Positions 9,101 to 16,558 of a DNA stretch of 31,221 nt are shown here, one piece after another (positions within the stretch are counted from its first letter, which is position 1; every line of letters begins with the position of its first letter). The stretch is from positions 112,130-143,350 of the forward strand of contig DIUC01000056.1 of the NCBI GenBank assembly GCA_002435785.1. The letters run 5' to 3'. Both the position numbers and the translations under genes were made by a program. The notes under the pieces are model-generated. The model made no database searches, had not been told where the DNA came from, and saw only the letters and a program-made list of their open reading frames with translations. This DNA is from Saprospiraceae bacterium UBA6168. Its GTDB lineage: Bacteria > Bacteroidota > Bacteroidia > Chitinophagales > Saprospiraceae.

Positions 9101-11407
9101 GTCATCCCCAATGCCAGCGTGAACGGCTGCGACTCCACGGTGAACGTGAGCCTCCAGTTTTTGCCAACGGCAACGGGCAGCTTTGGCGGTACCATCTGTG
9201 CGGGCAGCAGCGTGACGGTGGGCGGCACCATTTTCAACCAAAACAACCCCAGTGGGATGGTCACGCTGCCAAATGCCAGCTATCTCGGCTGTGATTCCAC
9301 GGTGAGCGTGAGCCTCAGTTTTTACCCGCTGGCCAGCAGCACCATTGACGACCAACTCTGCACGGGGGGCAGCATCAACGTGAACGGAACGGTGTACAAC
9401 GCAGCGAACCCAAGCGGCATGGAGGTCATTGGGAACGGCAGCGCAAACGGCTGCGATTCCACGGTCATCGTGAATTTGACCTTCGGCAATTCGGTCGTCG
9501 TGACCATTGACCCGACGCTCTGCGCCGGGGAGGTTTTGGTGGTAAATGGGACGACATACTCGACCAGCAACCCCACGGGCAGCGTGACCTTCGCCAACGG
9601 GAGCTACCTCGGCTGCGACTCCACGGTGAATATCAGCCTGAGCTTTTACCCACCCGCCAGCAGCACCGTTTTGGCCCAACTCTGCACGGGAGGCAGCCTC
9701 ACCGTGAACGGGACGGTGTATAACACAGCGAACCCCAGCGGTATAGAAACTATCTTGAACGGCAGCGCAAACGGCTGTGATTCCACGGTGGTCGTCAACT
9801 TGACCTTCGCCAGTTCGGTAACAACCAACCTGAACCAGACGCTGTGCGCAGGTGAGGTGTTGGTGGTAAACGGCATGACCTTCTCGGCCAGCAACCCCAC
9901 GGGCAGCGTGACATTTCCCAACGGTAGTTATTTGGGCTGCGATTCCATCGTGAACGTGAGCCTCCAGTTTTTTCCGACGGCAATGGGCAACTTTGGCGGC
10001 ACGTTTTGCCCCGGCAGCAGCGTGACGGTCGGCGGCATGGTTTTCAACGAAAACACCCCAAGCGGCACGGTCATTTTGCCAAACGCCAGCTACCTGGGGT
10101 GTGACTCCACCGTGAACGTGAGCCTGTCATTTTACGCACCGGCCAGTAGCACGATTTTGGCCCAACTCTGCACGGGCGGCAGCATCACCGTGAACGGCAC
10201 GGTGTATAACGCAGCGAACCCCAGCGGAACGGAGGTCATCGGGAATGGCAGCATGAATGGCTGCGATTCCACGGTCGTTGTGAATTTGACCTTCGGCAAT
10301 TCGGTGGTCGTGACCATTGACCCGACGCTCTGCGCCGGAGAGGTTTTGGTGATAAATGGGACGACGTACTCGGCCAGCAACCCCGTTGGCAGCGTGACAT
10401 TTCCCAACGGCAGCTACCTCGGCTGCGACTCCACGGTGAACGTGAGCTTGTCGTTCTTCCCGGCGGCGGTAGGCAACCTCACCGAGATATTGCAGTCGGG
10501 CGGGTTCGTCGTGGTGAACGGCACATTGTACGACGAGCAGAACCCAGCCGGCACGGAGGTTTTTGTGGGCGGGAGCTACACGGGCTGCGACTCGACGGTG
10601 GTGGTCAACCTTTTGTTTGAGGGAGCGGAAGTGGAGGGCATTGTCGAGGTCAGCTCGCCGCTTTGTCATTTTGGCAATGATGGGGCCATCACGCTGACGG
10701 GCATTCAAGGTGGCACACCGCCCTTTGTGGTGGCACTGAACGGCGGCAGCTCGGCCCCAGTGGTGGGCTTCCCGGTCGTGTTCGACAACCTGACCTTTGG
10801 TTTTTACACCCTTACCATCATTGATGCGCTGGGCAATATCACCAACCAGGAAATCTTCCTGCCGGACGCACCGGAACTGCAATTGGACATGGGAGGCACC
10901 CTCACCGTGCCGCTTGGCAACAGCGTGGTGCTAAGTGCTGGCACGGCTTCGCAAATCGCCACTTGGGCATGGTCGCCACCGGACTACCTCGGTTGCACGG
11001 ACTGCCCCAATCCGCTTTCTACTCCATTAAACGACATCGTTTACACGCTTTCGGTGACGGACATAAACGGCTGCACCGCACAGGGCAAGCGCACGGTTTT
11101 GGTGGAAAAAATCGAAGAAGTATTCGTGCCGAACGCCTTCAGCCCCAATAACGACGGCATCAACGACGAGCTGACGGTATTTGCTGGGCCACAGGTGGAC
11201 AAAATCAAAAGCTTCCAAGTTTTCTCAAGGTGGGGCGAGCTGGTCTTTGTGGTGTACAATTTCGCCCCCAACGACCTGCAACTTGGCTGGAACGGCACGT
11301 TCAATGGTCAACAGTTAGACCCTGCGGTGTTCGTTTGGTTCGCCGAGGTGGTGTTTTTGGATGGCTCGGTTCGGCTGTTTAAGGGGGATGTGAGTTTGAT
11401 AAAGTGA
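3167..11407 (+). CDS. Giant T9SS-secreted repeat adhesin (2746 aa)
   Basis: Start chosen at ATG 3167; the frame opens at a TTG 24 bases earlier, but this ATG gives a clean signal peptide, with basic residues KRYGYH, hydrophobic FPFLLCFLLF and a cut after NLSA. Domains in order: a unique ~210-residue N-terminal region (CPTIVAIMVDACGTEQSNEF, lamin-tail-like); three diverged Ig-like units; ten 75-residue units (about 445-1194); two related units beginning LGTATLC/LGTASLC; a unique segment; sixteen ~54-residue units ending GCDSxVxVxL (about 1627-2484); a SprB-like unit; a PKD-like unit; and a C-terminal CHU_C domain with VFVPNAFSPNNDGINDELTVF, FQVFSRWGELVF and a final FKGDVSLIK. That last domain is the type B T9SS sorting signal, so the product should cross the outer membrane by T9SS and stay on the surface or be released. 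Likely adhesion or gliding related; the ligand is unknown. Confidence 0.9.
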   Translation: MLIAQTLKRYGYHFPFLLCFLLFQTNLSAQCPTIVAIMVDACGTEQSNEFVIINSGGGFMVSDLQIDFDINNNIVGPENNDININANPCGLQAGNPSTIGGCSNIIPVGPGASIPANAFVVLQTSAGASTQYDFSGACATQQCIYVIQSTCARSAGAFSNAGGGTRTTVLSINGGCSSSYTYDRTQLSNANGDYFLPPSSYGNGGCVAPPVSFGNPPTAPVLSGVPASICQLAAPIALPVPQSGINGNWSGTGVSANMFNPAGLSGSITLTYTPAAGQCAIPATTAILVNPPTIPTPNPIGPYCTNDPAVALPTTVSGINGNWSGTGVTANSFNPATAGAGSFTLTFTPTTGQCANNGSLSVQVNPTATPSLGTTTLCQTDPLYNLTQLQDPLFPTGTWSGTGVTGTNFNPSGQSGNITLTFTSSTACVLPTNTTITVNPPVTPVISGVPASICQTAAAIPLPTPQGGFAGNWSGQGVTANSFDPAGLSGSITLTFTPNAGQCASNATTNINVTVPTTPVISGVPASICQTAAAIALPTTQSGFAGNWSGQGVTNNSFDPAGLSGSVTLTFTPNAGQCASNATTNINVTVPTTPVISGVPASICQTSAAIALPTTQSGFAGNWSGQGVTNNSFDPAGLSGSITLTFTPNAGQCASTATTNINVTPPTTPVISGVPASICQTAAAIPLPTPQDGFAGNWSGQGVTNNSFDPAGLSGSITLTFTPNAGQCASNATTNISVTTPTTPVISGVPASICQTSAAIALPTTHSGFAGNWSGQGVTNNSFDPAGLSGSITLTFTPNAGQCASTATTNINVTPPTTPVISGVPASICQSAAAIALPTPQGGFAGNWSGQGVTNNSFDPAGLSGSITLTFTPNAGQCASNATTSISVTVPTTPVISGVPASICQTAAAIPLPTPQGGFAGNWSGQGMTNNSFDPAGLSGSITLTFTPNAGQCASNATTSINVTVPTTPVISGVPASICQTSAAIALPTTHSGFAGNWSGQGVTNNSFDPAGLSGSITLTFTPNAGQCASTATTNINVTPPTTPVVSGVPASICQSAAAIALPTPQGGFAGNWSGQGVTNNSFDPAGLSGSITLTFTPNAGQCASNASTSINVTPPTTPVISGVPASICQTAAAITLPTPQGGFAGNWSGQGVTSNSFDPAGLSGSITLTFTPNAGQCASNATTNISVTVPGTPMLGTATLCQTDGPFTLSNLNDPNFPSGTWSGPGVSGGSFNPAGQNGNVTLTFSPSANCANPATTTVTVNLPATPTLGTASLCQNDVPYPLANLLDPNFPSGTWSGPGVNGGNFNPAGQNGNVTLTFTPSANCTTPATTTVTVSTSPSFTALSAPCDPVTQTYVVIFTITGGTAPYTVNGVGLTGSTFTSNPIPSGMSYSFVIDDANGCGPVTVSGSQNCSCATNAGTMNFDNAPLVLCYNHSQFSVPFNQNQFLDNDDVLQFVVHDNPGATLGNIIATSNTPVIPTPPGLVLGQTYYVSAVAGNNNGSGNVDLGDPCLSVSQGIPVLFYLPTVQIGNDAAVCASDCYDIPLQLTGASPFCLEWSVFYNNTFIGIWTACNLVSGGSVQFCPSDYNITSGVITLQVNIIEDANSCGVTLTSPSINLTISNGVVNNLSPTLCPGEAIVVNGTQYNAANPSGTEVFPSGSFSGCDSIVNVNLAFYPPAVFNFSANICPSQTFTVNGVEYDETNPSGTQLLPNAAANGCDSIINVNLTLLPSPVTYVAQTFCSGGSVTVNGTVYDESYPSGTEVIIGGAANGCDSAIVVNLSFNSVVTSNINPTLCPGGSMTVNGTTYNAANSSGTETMPGGSYLGCDSVAVVSLSFYPPATASLNQVLCTGGSVTVAGTVFDETNPSGTVVIPNGSFHGCDSTVVVSLSFNSVVTTNLNPTLCLGESLTVNGTTYNAANPTGTETMPGSSYLGCDSVAVVSLSFYPPSTANLSQVLCAGTSVTVGSTVFNQANPSGTVVIPNASVNGCDSTVNVSLQFLPTATGSFGGTICAGSSVTVGGTIFNQNNPSGMVTLPNASYLGCDSTVSVSLSFYPLASSTIDDQLCTGGSINVNGTVYNAANPSGMEVIGNGSANGCDSTVIVNLTFGNSVVVTIDPTLCAGEVLVVNGTTYSTSNPTGSVTFANGSYLGCDSTVNISLSFYPPASSTVLAQLCTGGSLTVNGTVYNTANPSGIETILNGSANGCDSTVVVNLTFASSVTTNLNQTLCAGEVLVVNGMTFSASNPTGSVTFPNGSYLGCDSIVNVSLQFFPTAMGNFGGTFCPGSSVTVGGMVFNENTPSGTVILPNASYLGCDSTVNVSLSFYAPASSTILAQLCTGGSITVNGTVYNAANPSGTEVIGNGSMNGCDSTVVVNLTFGNSVVVTIDPTLCAGEVLVINGTTYSASNPVGSVTFPNGSYLGCDSTVNVSLSFFPAAVGNLTEILQSGGFVVVNGTLYDEQNPAGTEVFVGGSYTGCDSTVVVNLLFEGAEVEGIVEVSSPLCHFGNDGAITLTGIQGGTPPFVVALNGGSSAPVVGFPVVFDNLTFGFYTLTIIDALGNITNQEIFLPDAPELQLDMGGTLTVPLGNSVVLSAGTASQIATWAWSPPDYLGCTDCPNPLSTPLNDIVYTLSVTDINGCTAQGKRTVLVEKIEEVFVPNAFSPNNDGINDELTVFAGPQVDKIKSFQVFSRWGELVFVVYNFAPNDLQLGWNGTFNGQQLDPAVFVWFAEVVFLDGSVRLFKGDVSLIK
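4501..6750 (+). repeat. Ten tandem 225-bp (75-aa) Ig-like coding repeats
   Basis: Units begin at 4501, 4726, 4951, 5176, 5401, 5626, 5851, 6076, 6301 and 6526, each exactly 225 bp. The unit consensus contains SGVPASICQ, GFAGNWSGQGVT, NSFDPAGLSGSITLTFTP and NAGQCAS. Units 5-7 and 8-10 form a 675-bp higher-order duplication; comparing about 400 bp of units 5-6 with 8-9 by eye I found only about three substitutions. The two cysteines per unit could form a disulfide. Confidence 0.95.
8045..10618 (+). repeat. Sixteen ~161-bp (~54-aa) GCDS coding repeats
   Basis: Each unit reads roughly LCxGxSVTVNGTxY then NPSGT, GSYLGCDSTV and VNLSF. Sixteen GCDS motifs can be counted. Units largely alternate between a YLGCDS type and an xNGCDS type. 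A two-unit block (units 9-10) is nearly repeated as units 14-15, so amplification went partly by pairs. Each unit has two cysteines (LC and GCDS), except the last, where the first is replaced (ILQSGG). Confidence 0.9.
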
Positions 11408-11469
11408 AGGAAAGGGGTTCCACATTTGGCAGTGGCTTCAATTTGAATCAAAAGAAATAAAGGATAAAG

Positions 11470-11505
11470 AGCGGATTGGGCTTAACGAGCGCAATCCGCT
11501 TTTTT
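11470..11505 (+). terminator. Intrinsic terminator after the large adhesin
   Basis: A 9-bp stem, AGCGGATTG (11470-11478) with CAATCCGCT (11492-11500), and a 13-nt loop, followed by a T run to 11505. It lies 62 bases after the adhesin stop and insulates it from the second adhesin. Confidence 0.8.
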
Positions 11506-11612
11506 GTTGGCGTCTCCGTAAAGCGCTTTTCCATCCAGTCAATAAAAGCTCCACCATTCCCTCGCTCCATTTGCCCAATTCCCGCCATTTTGCAGGGTTT
11601 GCTTTGGCGAAA

Positions 11613-11643
11613 TTGAGCTTTCCAAAATTTCGCACTACCTTCA
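11613..11643 (+). promoter_or_regulatory. Possible promoter for the second adhesin
   Basis: TACCTTCA at 11636-11643 is close to the Bacteroidota -7 element TAnnTTTG, with TTG at 11613-11615, 20 nt upstream, as a -33 candidate. It would start transcription about 40 bases before ATG 11690. Weak consensus match; the rest of the 11408-11689 gap shows only the terminator. Confidence 0.3.
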
Positions 11644-11689
11644 CCTTGCCATTTTCCTCCATTGGCATTCCACAAATCAAAACAAGCAC

Positions 11690-14600
11690 ATGAAGAGAAT
11701 ATTTACATTTCGCAAGAAAATCACACTGCTGTTGCTCGCCCTGCTTTCGTTGCCGGGTATTTCCATGGCATGCGATACCTCCGGCTTCGTGATGAATGGC
11801 ATCACCGACAACGGCGACGGCACGTTCACCATCGAATGGACGGCCTTGGTGGCGGGCGGCATCACCACCGGCGTCGGCTCCACATGGGGTTTTTACCTCA
11901 ATGTAGATGCGACGATAATGAGCATCACGCCGAGCAGTTTCACCAGTTCCAATGGCACCACAATAAACGCAGTCGTCAATGGGGGCAACGTGACCTGGGG
12001 CAACCCAGTGCCCAACTCCGGCCCAGTGTTCTTGGACATCACCACGCAGCCCAATGACGAAAGCTTTACCTTCACCATGGTCATTTCCGGCATCCCAACG
12101 GAGTGGGCGGGCGGCGGGCAAGAGGCCAACCAGTGCCCTGGCGGCGCTGGCACAGGCGGCAATTACGAGGGCATGTTCCCCTGCTTCGAGCCAGTGCTGA
12201 CCCCTGCGCCAAGCGTGGTGAACATCTGCCCCGGCGAAACAGTGACACTGCAAGTGGTGCCCAACCACCTCGTCCAAAACATCACATGGCAGCCGGGCGG
12301 CCAAACCAGCACGAGCATCACCGTCACGCTTTTCCAGAACACCACCTACACCATCACCGGCTCCAACGTTGCTTGCCAAACCTCCACCACCATTACAGTC
12401 ATCATTGACCCCTTGCCGTTCCTGACCCCGCAAGAGGAGAATGTTGAGATTTGTGCGGGCACTCCTGCCGTGCTGGTCGCCAATGCCGAGGCGACCGACT
12501 ACATCACCTGGAGCCCCGGCATTGGCGCAGGGCCAGTGTTCGTGGTCGTGCCACCCACTTCGCCAGCGACCTATACGGCCACGGGGTTCAATGAATGTGG
12601 GCAAACTTCCATCAGCTTCACCGTCACCACCCTGCCCTTCCCCACGGTGAACACGACCAACGACGTGACCATTTGTCAAGGCGAGTCCACCACCCTTAGC
12701 GCAAACACCAATGGCGCCAATATCATCAACTGGAGCCCTACCAACCAAACAGGTAGCTCCATCACCGTCAGCCCCACCACCACCACGACCTATTTGGCCA
12801 CGGTCGGCAACTTTTGCGGAACGGACACCGCCGATGTCGTCGTCACGGTGTCCGGCAACACCACCAACAACATCCAACTCAGCGCCTGTGCGGGCAAGAC
12901 CGTCCTGTACAACGGCATCCCGTTGGCCGCTGGCAGCAGCAGCACGTTCACCTTCAACAACTCTGCGGGCTGCGACTCGGTGGTGCAGGTCAACGTGGCC
13001 TCCTTGCCCAATACTAATGCTACGCTCAACCTCACTGCCTGCCAAGGCCAAACGGCCAGTTTCATGGGGCAAAACCTCGCCATCGGCAGTAGCACACAGT
13101 TCATGCTCACCGCCTTCAATGGCTGCGACTCCTTGCTGACGGTGAACGTGACCGGCCTCCCTGTTTTCAACTCAAACCTCAACCTCCAAGCCTGCGCCGG
13201 CACCAGCGCAAGCTACAACGGTCAACAATTGCCGGCAGGCACCAGCCAAAGCTTCACCTTCACGGCAGCCAACGGCTGCGACAGCACCGTGAACGTCACC
13301 GTGCAATCGCTCCCCAACTACGCCAGCAGCCTAACGCTCCAAACCTGCACTGGCACCACCGTCAACTATGCCGGGCAGCAGCTCCAGCCAAACACCGTCA
13401 CCCCATTCAACTTCACCACCGCCAGCGGCTGTGATTCGATGGTGACGGTGACGGTGCAAGAATTGGCCGTGCTTTCATCCTCCCTCAACGTGGCGGCTTG
13501 CACTGGCACGACCTTCGGCTACAATGGCCAGCAACTGCAGCCGGGTAGCGTCACGGATTTCAGCTTCACCACCGCCAACGGCTGCGATAGCATCGTGACG
13601 GTGACAGTGACGGAAGTCGCTGGTTTCCAACAAAACTTGAGCTTCAACGCCTGTACTGGCACGACCGTGAGCTACAACAACCAAGCCCTCCAACCCGGCA
13701 GCGTCACGGATTTCGACTTCCTGACCGCCGCTGGCTGCGACTCCGTGGTGACGGTGACGGTGGTGGAACTGCCCGTATTCGCCAGCAACCTCAACCTGCA
13801 AACCTGCACGGGCGTGCCCGTGACCTACGCCGGGCTGACCCTCCAACCGGGCAGCGTGACCCCTGTGCTGCTTGCATCGCAAAACGGCTGCGACTCCGTG
13901 GTGACAGTGACCGTGAACGCAGTCCAAGTGCAGACCTCCAACGTTTCCCTGCAAGCCTGCCAGGGTGAAACCGTGTTTTACGGCGGCCAAACTTTGCTGC
14001 CGGGCACCGCCACAAATTTCAACTATACCTCCTCGCTCGGCTGCGATTCGGTGGTGACGGTGACGGTCACACAGCTCCAGACCTATTCATCGGCGCTGGT
14101 CCTCGAATCTTGCCAAGGCAATACCGTCAGCTACAATGGCCTCAATTTGCCACCCGGCACCAACCTCAATTTCACTTTCGACGCTGCCAACGGCTGCGAC
14201 TCTGTCGTAAATGTCACGGTAAACGAGGTGCAGGGCTACCAGACCGCCGTCCCACTCACGACCTGCCCCGGCACGACCGTGACCTACAATGGCCAAAACC
14301 TCGCACCGGGCAGCATTACCCAATACAGCTTAGTCACTTCGCAAGGCTGTGACAGCACCGTGACGGTGACGGTTTCGGCCCTGCCCACCTTTGCCACTAC
14401 CCTCGGCTTGCAAGCCTGTGTGGGCAGTTCGGTGACGTACAATGGCCAACCACTCGCACCGGGTAGCACCACTCCATTCAACCTAACCTCCTCCAATGGC
14501 TGCGATTCGGTGGTGACGGTGACGGTGACGCCCCTGCCCCTGCTCACCAGTAGCCTCACGCTCCAGGCCTGTCCCGGCAACACGGTGGCCTACAATGGGC

Positions 14601-15847
14601 AACAGCTCGCACCGGGCAGCGTGACGCCGTTTACTTTTACTTCGCAACAAGGGTGCGACTCGGTGGTGACGGTGACTGTACAAGCACTGCAAAACGTGGC
14701 CAACAGCCTCTCGCTCCAAGCCTGCACTGGCAGTACCGCCAGCTACAACGGCCAACAGCTCGCACCGGGCAGCGTGACACCGTTTGTTTTTGCTGCGCAA
14801 AATGGCTGTGATTCCACCGTGACGGTGACGGTGGTGGAGCTGCTGCCGCAAACATCCGCCGTGACGCTTCAAGCCTGCACGGGCAGCACCGTGACCTACA
14901 ACGGGCAAACCCTCCAACCCGGTAGCACGACGCCTGTGACGCTGGCCACTTGGCAGGGCTGCGACTCCATCGTGACCGTGTCGGTACAGGAGCTTTCCGT
15001 GCTAACGGGTTCGGTGACGCTGCAAGGCTGCGCCGGCCAGCCGCTTGTTTACAACGGCACGACGCTCCAACCGGGCTCCAGTTCGAACTTCACCTTCACC
15101 TCCACCAATGGCTGCGACAGCATCGTGACGGTGACCGCATTGCCTTCCATTCCGACGGTCAGCACCAGCGAATCCATTGAAATCTGCGACGGCGGCACAG
15201 CGACCATTTTTGGGCAATTGGTGTCATTGCCGGGGGAATATGAACAGACGTTCACGGGCAGCAATGGCTGCGACTCCACGCACACGGTCACGCTCGCCAT
15301 CGTCAACACGGTGTCGGTGAGCTTCCCGACTGCCAGCTTAGAGGTTGGACTTGGTGCGTCGGTAGTGCTGAATCCAGTCGTTACACCGCCCAGCGGTCTG
15401 ACCTACGCATGGCAGGAAGACCCCACACTCAGTTGCCTGGACTGCGCCAAGCCCACTGCCACCCCCAACGATTTGACCACTTACACATTGACGGTCAGTG
15501 ACTTGGGCGGCTGCACGGCCTCGGCCTCCGTGGTGGTGAAGGTGAAGCCCGGCAAGGTCTATATCCCGAACAGCTTCAGCCCGAACGATGACGGCATCAA
15601 CGATGTGTTCTTGGTGTTCAGCGATGGGCGCAGCGTGAAGGAAATCCACTCGTTCCTTGTCTTTTCACGCTGGGGCGAGTCGGTCTTCCAGGTTTTCCAA
15701 AGCCAGCCCGATACCGTTGAGTTTGGTTGGGATGGAACCCACCGGGGCGAGAAGTTGGACGTGGGAGTTTTTGTTTACATGGCAGATATTGAGTTTGTGG
15801 ATGGGACGAGGCGGCTTTACAAAGGGGATGTGACGCTTGTGAGGTGA
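11690..15847 (+). CDS. T9SS-secreted GCDS-repeat protein (1385 aa)
   Basis: The N-terminus MKRIFTFRKK followed by ITLLLLALLSLPGISMA is a signal peptide with cleavage before CDTSG. A unique ~165-residue domain follows (DTSGFVMNGITDNGDGTFTI...), then three Ig/PKD-like units with the pattern ICxGExVTL and a W-P core (about 180-390). Next come sixteen 51-residue repeats of the form LQACTGTTVxYNGQxLxPGS and GCDSVVTVTV (about 390-1206), a PKD-like unit, and a CHU_C domain with VYIPNSFSPNDDGINDVF, FLVFSRWGESVF and a final YKGDVTLVR. The last domain marks it as a type B T9SS client. It sits 282 bp after the larger adhesin with its own likely promoter and shares the GCDS repeat class, which suggests related surface roles. 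Its 3' end is only 5 bp from a convergent gene. Confidence 0.9.
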   Translation: MKRIFTFRKKITLLLLALLSLPGISMACDTSGFVMNGITDNGDGTFTIEWTALVAGGITTGVGSTWGFYLNVDATIMSITPSSFTSSNGTTINAVVNGGNVTWGNPVPNSGPVFLDITTQPNDESFTFTMVISGIPTEWAGGGQEANQCPGGAGTGGNYEGMFPCFEPVLTPAPSVVNICPGETVTLQVVPNHLVQNITWQPGGQTSTSITVTLFQNTTYTITGSNVACQTSTTITVIIDPLPFLTPQEENVEICAGTPAVLVANAEATDYITWSPGIGAGPVFVVVPPTSPATYTATGFNECGQTSISFTVTTLPFPTVNTTNDVTICQGESTTLSANTNGANIINWSPTNQTGSSITVSPTTTTTYLATVGNFCGTDTADVVVTVSGNTTNNIQLSACAGKTVLYNGIPLAAGSSSTFTFNNSAGCDSVVQVNVASLPNTNATLNLTACQGQTASFMGQNLAIGSSTQFMLTAFNGCDSLLTVNVTGLPVFNSNLNLQACAGTSASYNGQQLPAGTSQSFTFTAANGCDSTVNVTVQSLPNYASSLTLQTCTGTTVNYAGQQLQPNTVTPFNFTTASGCDSMVTVTVQELAVLSSSLNVAACTGTTFGYNGQQLQPGSVTDFSFTTANGCDSIVTVTVTEVAGFQQNLSFNACTGTTVSYNNQALQPGSVTDFDFLTAAGCDSVVTVTVVELPVFASNLNLQTCTGVPVTYAGLTLQPGSVTPVLLASQNGCDSVVTVTVNAVQVQTSNVSLQACQGETVFYGGQTLLPGTATNFNYTSSLGCDSVVTVTVTQLQTYSSALVLESCQGNTVSYNGLNLPPGTNLNFTFDAANGCDSVVNVTVNEVQGYQTAVPLTTCPGTTVTYNGQNLAPGSITQYSLVTSQGCDSTVTVTVSALPTFATTLGLQACVGSSVTYNGQPLAPGSTTPFNLTSSNGCDSVVTVTVTPLPLLTSSLTLQACPGNTVAYNGQQLAPGSVTPFTFTSQQGCDSVVTVTVQALQNVANSLSLQACTGSTASYNGQQLAPGSVTPFVFAAQNGCDSTVTVTVVELLPQTSAVTLQACTGSTVTYNGQTLQPGSTTPVTLATWQGCDSIVTVSVQELSVLTGSVTLQGCAGQPLVYNGTTLQPGSSSNFTFTSTNGCDSIVTVTALPSIPTVSTSESIEICDGGTATIFGQLVSLPGEYEQTFTGSNGCDSTHTVTLAIVNTVSVSFPTASLEVGLGASVVLNPVVTPPSGLTYAWQEDPTLSCLDCAKPTATPNDLTTYTLTVSDLGGCTASASVVVKVKPGKVYIPNSFSPNDDGINDVFLVFSDGRSVKEIHSFLVFSRWGESVFQVFQSQPDTVEFGWDGTHRGEKLDVGVFVYMADIEFVDGTRRLYKGDVTLVR
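12857..15307 (+). repeat. Sixteen 153-bp (51-aa) GCDS coding repeats
   Basis: Fifteen regular 51-residue units followed by one diverged 52-residue unit (ICDGGTATIFGQL and NGCDSTHTVTL). The consensus has LxACxGxTVxYNGQ, LxPGSxTxF and GCDSxVTVTV. Each unit contains two cysteines at fixed positions. The unit is three residues shorter than in the neighbouring adhesin, chiefly because the NPSGT segment is replaced by PGS. Confidence 0.9.
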
Positions 15848-15852
15848 GCGGG

Positions 15853-16497
15853 TCAAAAATCCCCCAACCCAATCTCCTCTGATTCGAGGTACTTCCCAAG
15901 GTTGAAACTGATGCCGTCCATCACTTCGACATCGTCTTTTAGGTCAAAAACGCCCCAAGAATTGCCGGGCGTGGCGACGATGATGGTTTTGCTATTGGTA
16001 AAAAGCCAGATGATTTTCTCGGTGCCGAACTCGTGGAGCTTGCGTATTTTTCGGAGCACAAATTCATCGAAAGCATCGGCCCTGCGGTCTTCGAGTTCCA
16101 CCCGGACGTCAACTTCGATGACAACTTTAGGGGCAACGTCAATATACCGAGTGTTGATTTTTTTAGCGGTCAGGAGTTGACGGTCGTAAATGGCGAGGTC
16201 AAGTGTGAGGTTGTTTCGGTGGTCAAGGTGGTTGCCAATTTCGCCAACGTATAATCTAAAACTTGTGAAATCAATTTTTTGGGCAATAGTTTGAAACAAG
16301 TAGGTCTTGATGAAACACAATAGTCCGCCATCAGCGAATATTTCACTGAGCATTTTTTTCCGTCTTAAAACAAAGCGAAATCCAACGTAATAAAATGGCA
16401 CACCGTCAATGATTTCCTTAACGAGGTATGCTGGAACTTTGCGTTTCCTTTTGATGCTATCCGTGGATGAATCAGTTGTTTGATGCCCTTGCAACAT
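15853..16497 (-). CDS. Uma2-family (DUF820, PD-(D/E)XK fold) protein
   Basis: A 214-residue protein resembling the Uma2/DUF820 restriction-endonuclease-like family. The core shows LTLDLAIYDR, then PKVVIEVDVRVE supplying the acidic D...ExD-type residues, then KIRKLHEFGTEKIIWLFTNSKTIIV, the family's helix followed by the 'WLV' strand, and a C-terminal FDLKDDVEVMDGISFNLGKYLE. The N-terminal ~35 residues are basic and low in similarity. Uma2 proteins are abundant and mostly uncharacterised; nuclease activity is predicted by fold only. It is convergent with the second adhesin (5-bp gap) and divergent from galT, with about 60 bp between starts. The reverse complement of 16514-16521 reads TAACTTTC, a near match to a -7 element for this gene. 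Confidence 0.7.
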   Translation of the reverse strand: MLQGHQTTDSSTDSIKRKRKVPAYLVKEIIDGVPFYYVGFRFVLRRKKMLSEIFADGGLLCFIKTYLFQTIAQKIDFTSFRLYVGEIGNHLDHRNNLTLDLAIYDRQLLTAKKINTRYIDVAPKVVIEVDVRVELEDRRADAFDEFVLRKIRKLHEFGTEKIIWLFTNSKTIIVATPGNSWGVFDLKDDVEVMDGISFNLGKYLESEEIGLGDF

Positions 16498-16558
16498 AGA
16501 TTTACTTTTCTCCGAAAGTTAGCCTTTTTTTGCCACCGGAAAACAAGGCCAAAATAAA

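Noticed and set aside
11438..13072. 544-codon reverse-strand frame
   Set aside because: Antisense to the second adhesin's N-terminal part; composition is typical of a GC-rich shadow frame and it runs through the intergenic terminator.
15902..16254. Forward frames opposite the Uma2-like gene
   Set aside because: Low-complexity shadow frames; the reverse strand carries the recognisable Uma2 core.
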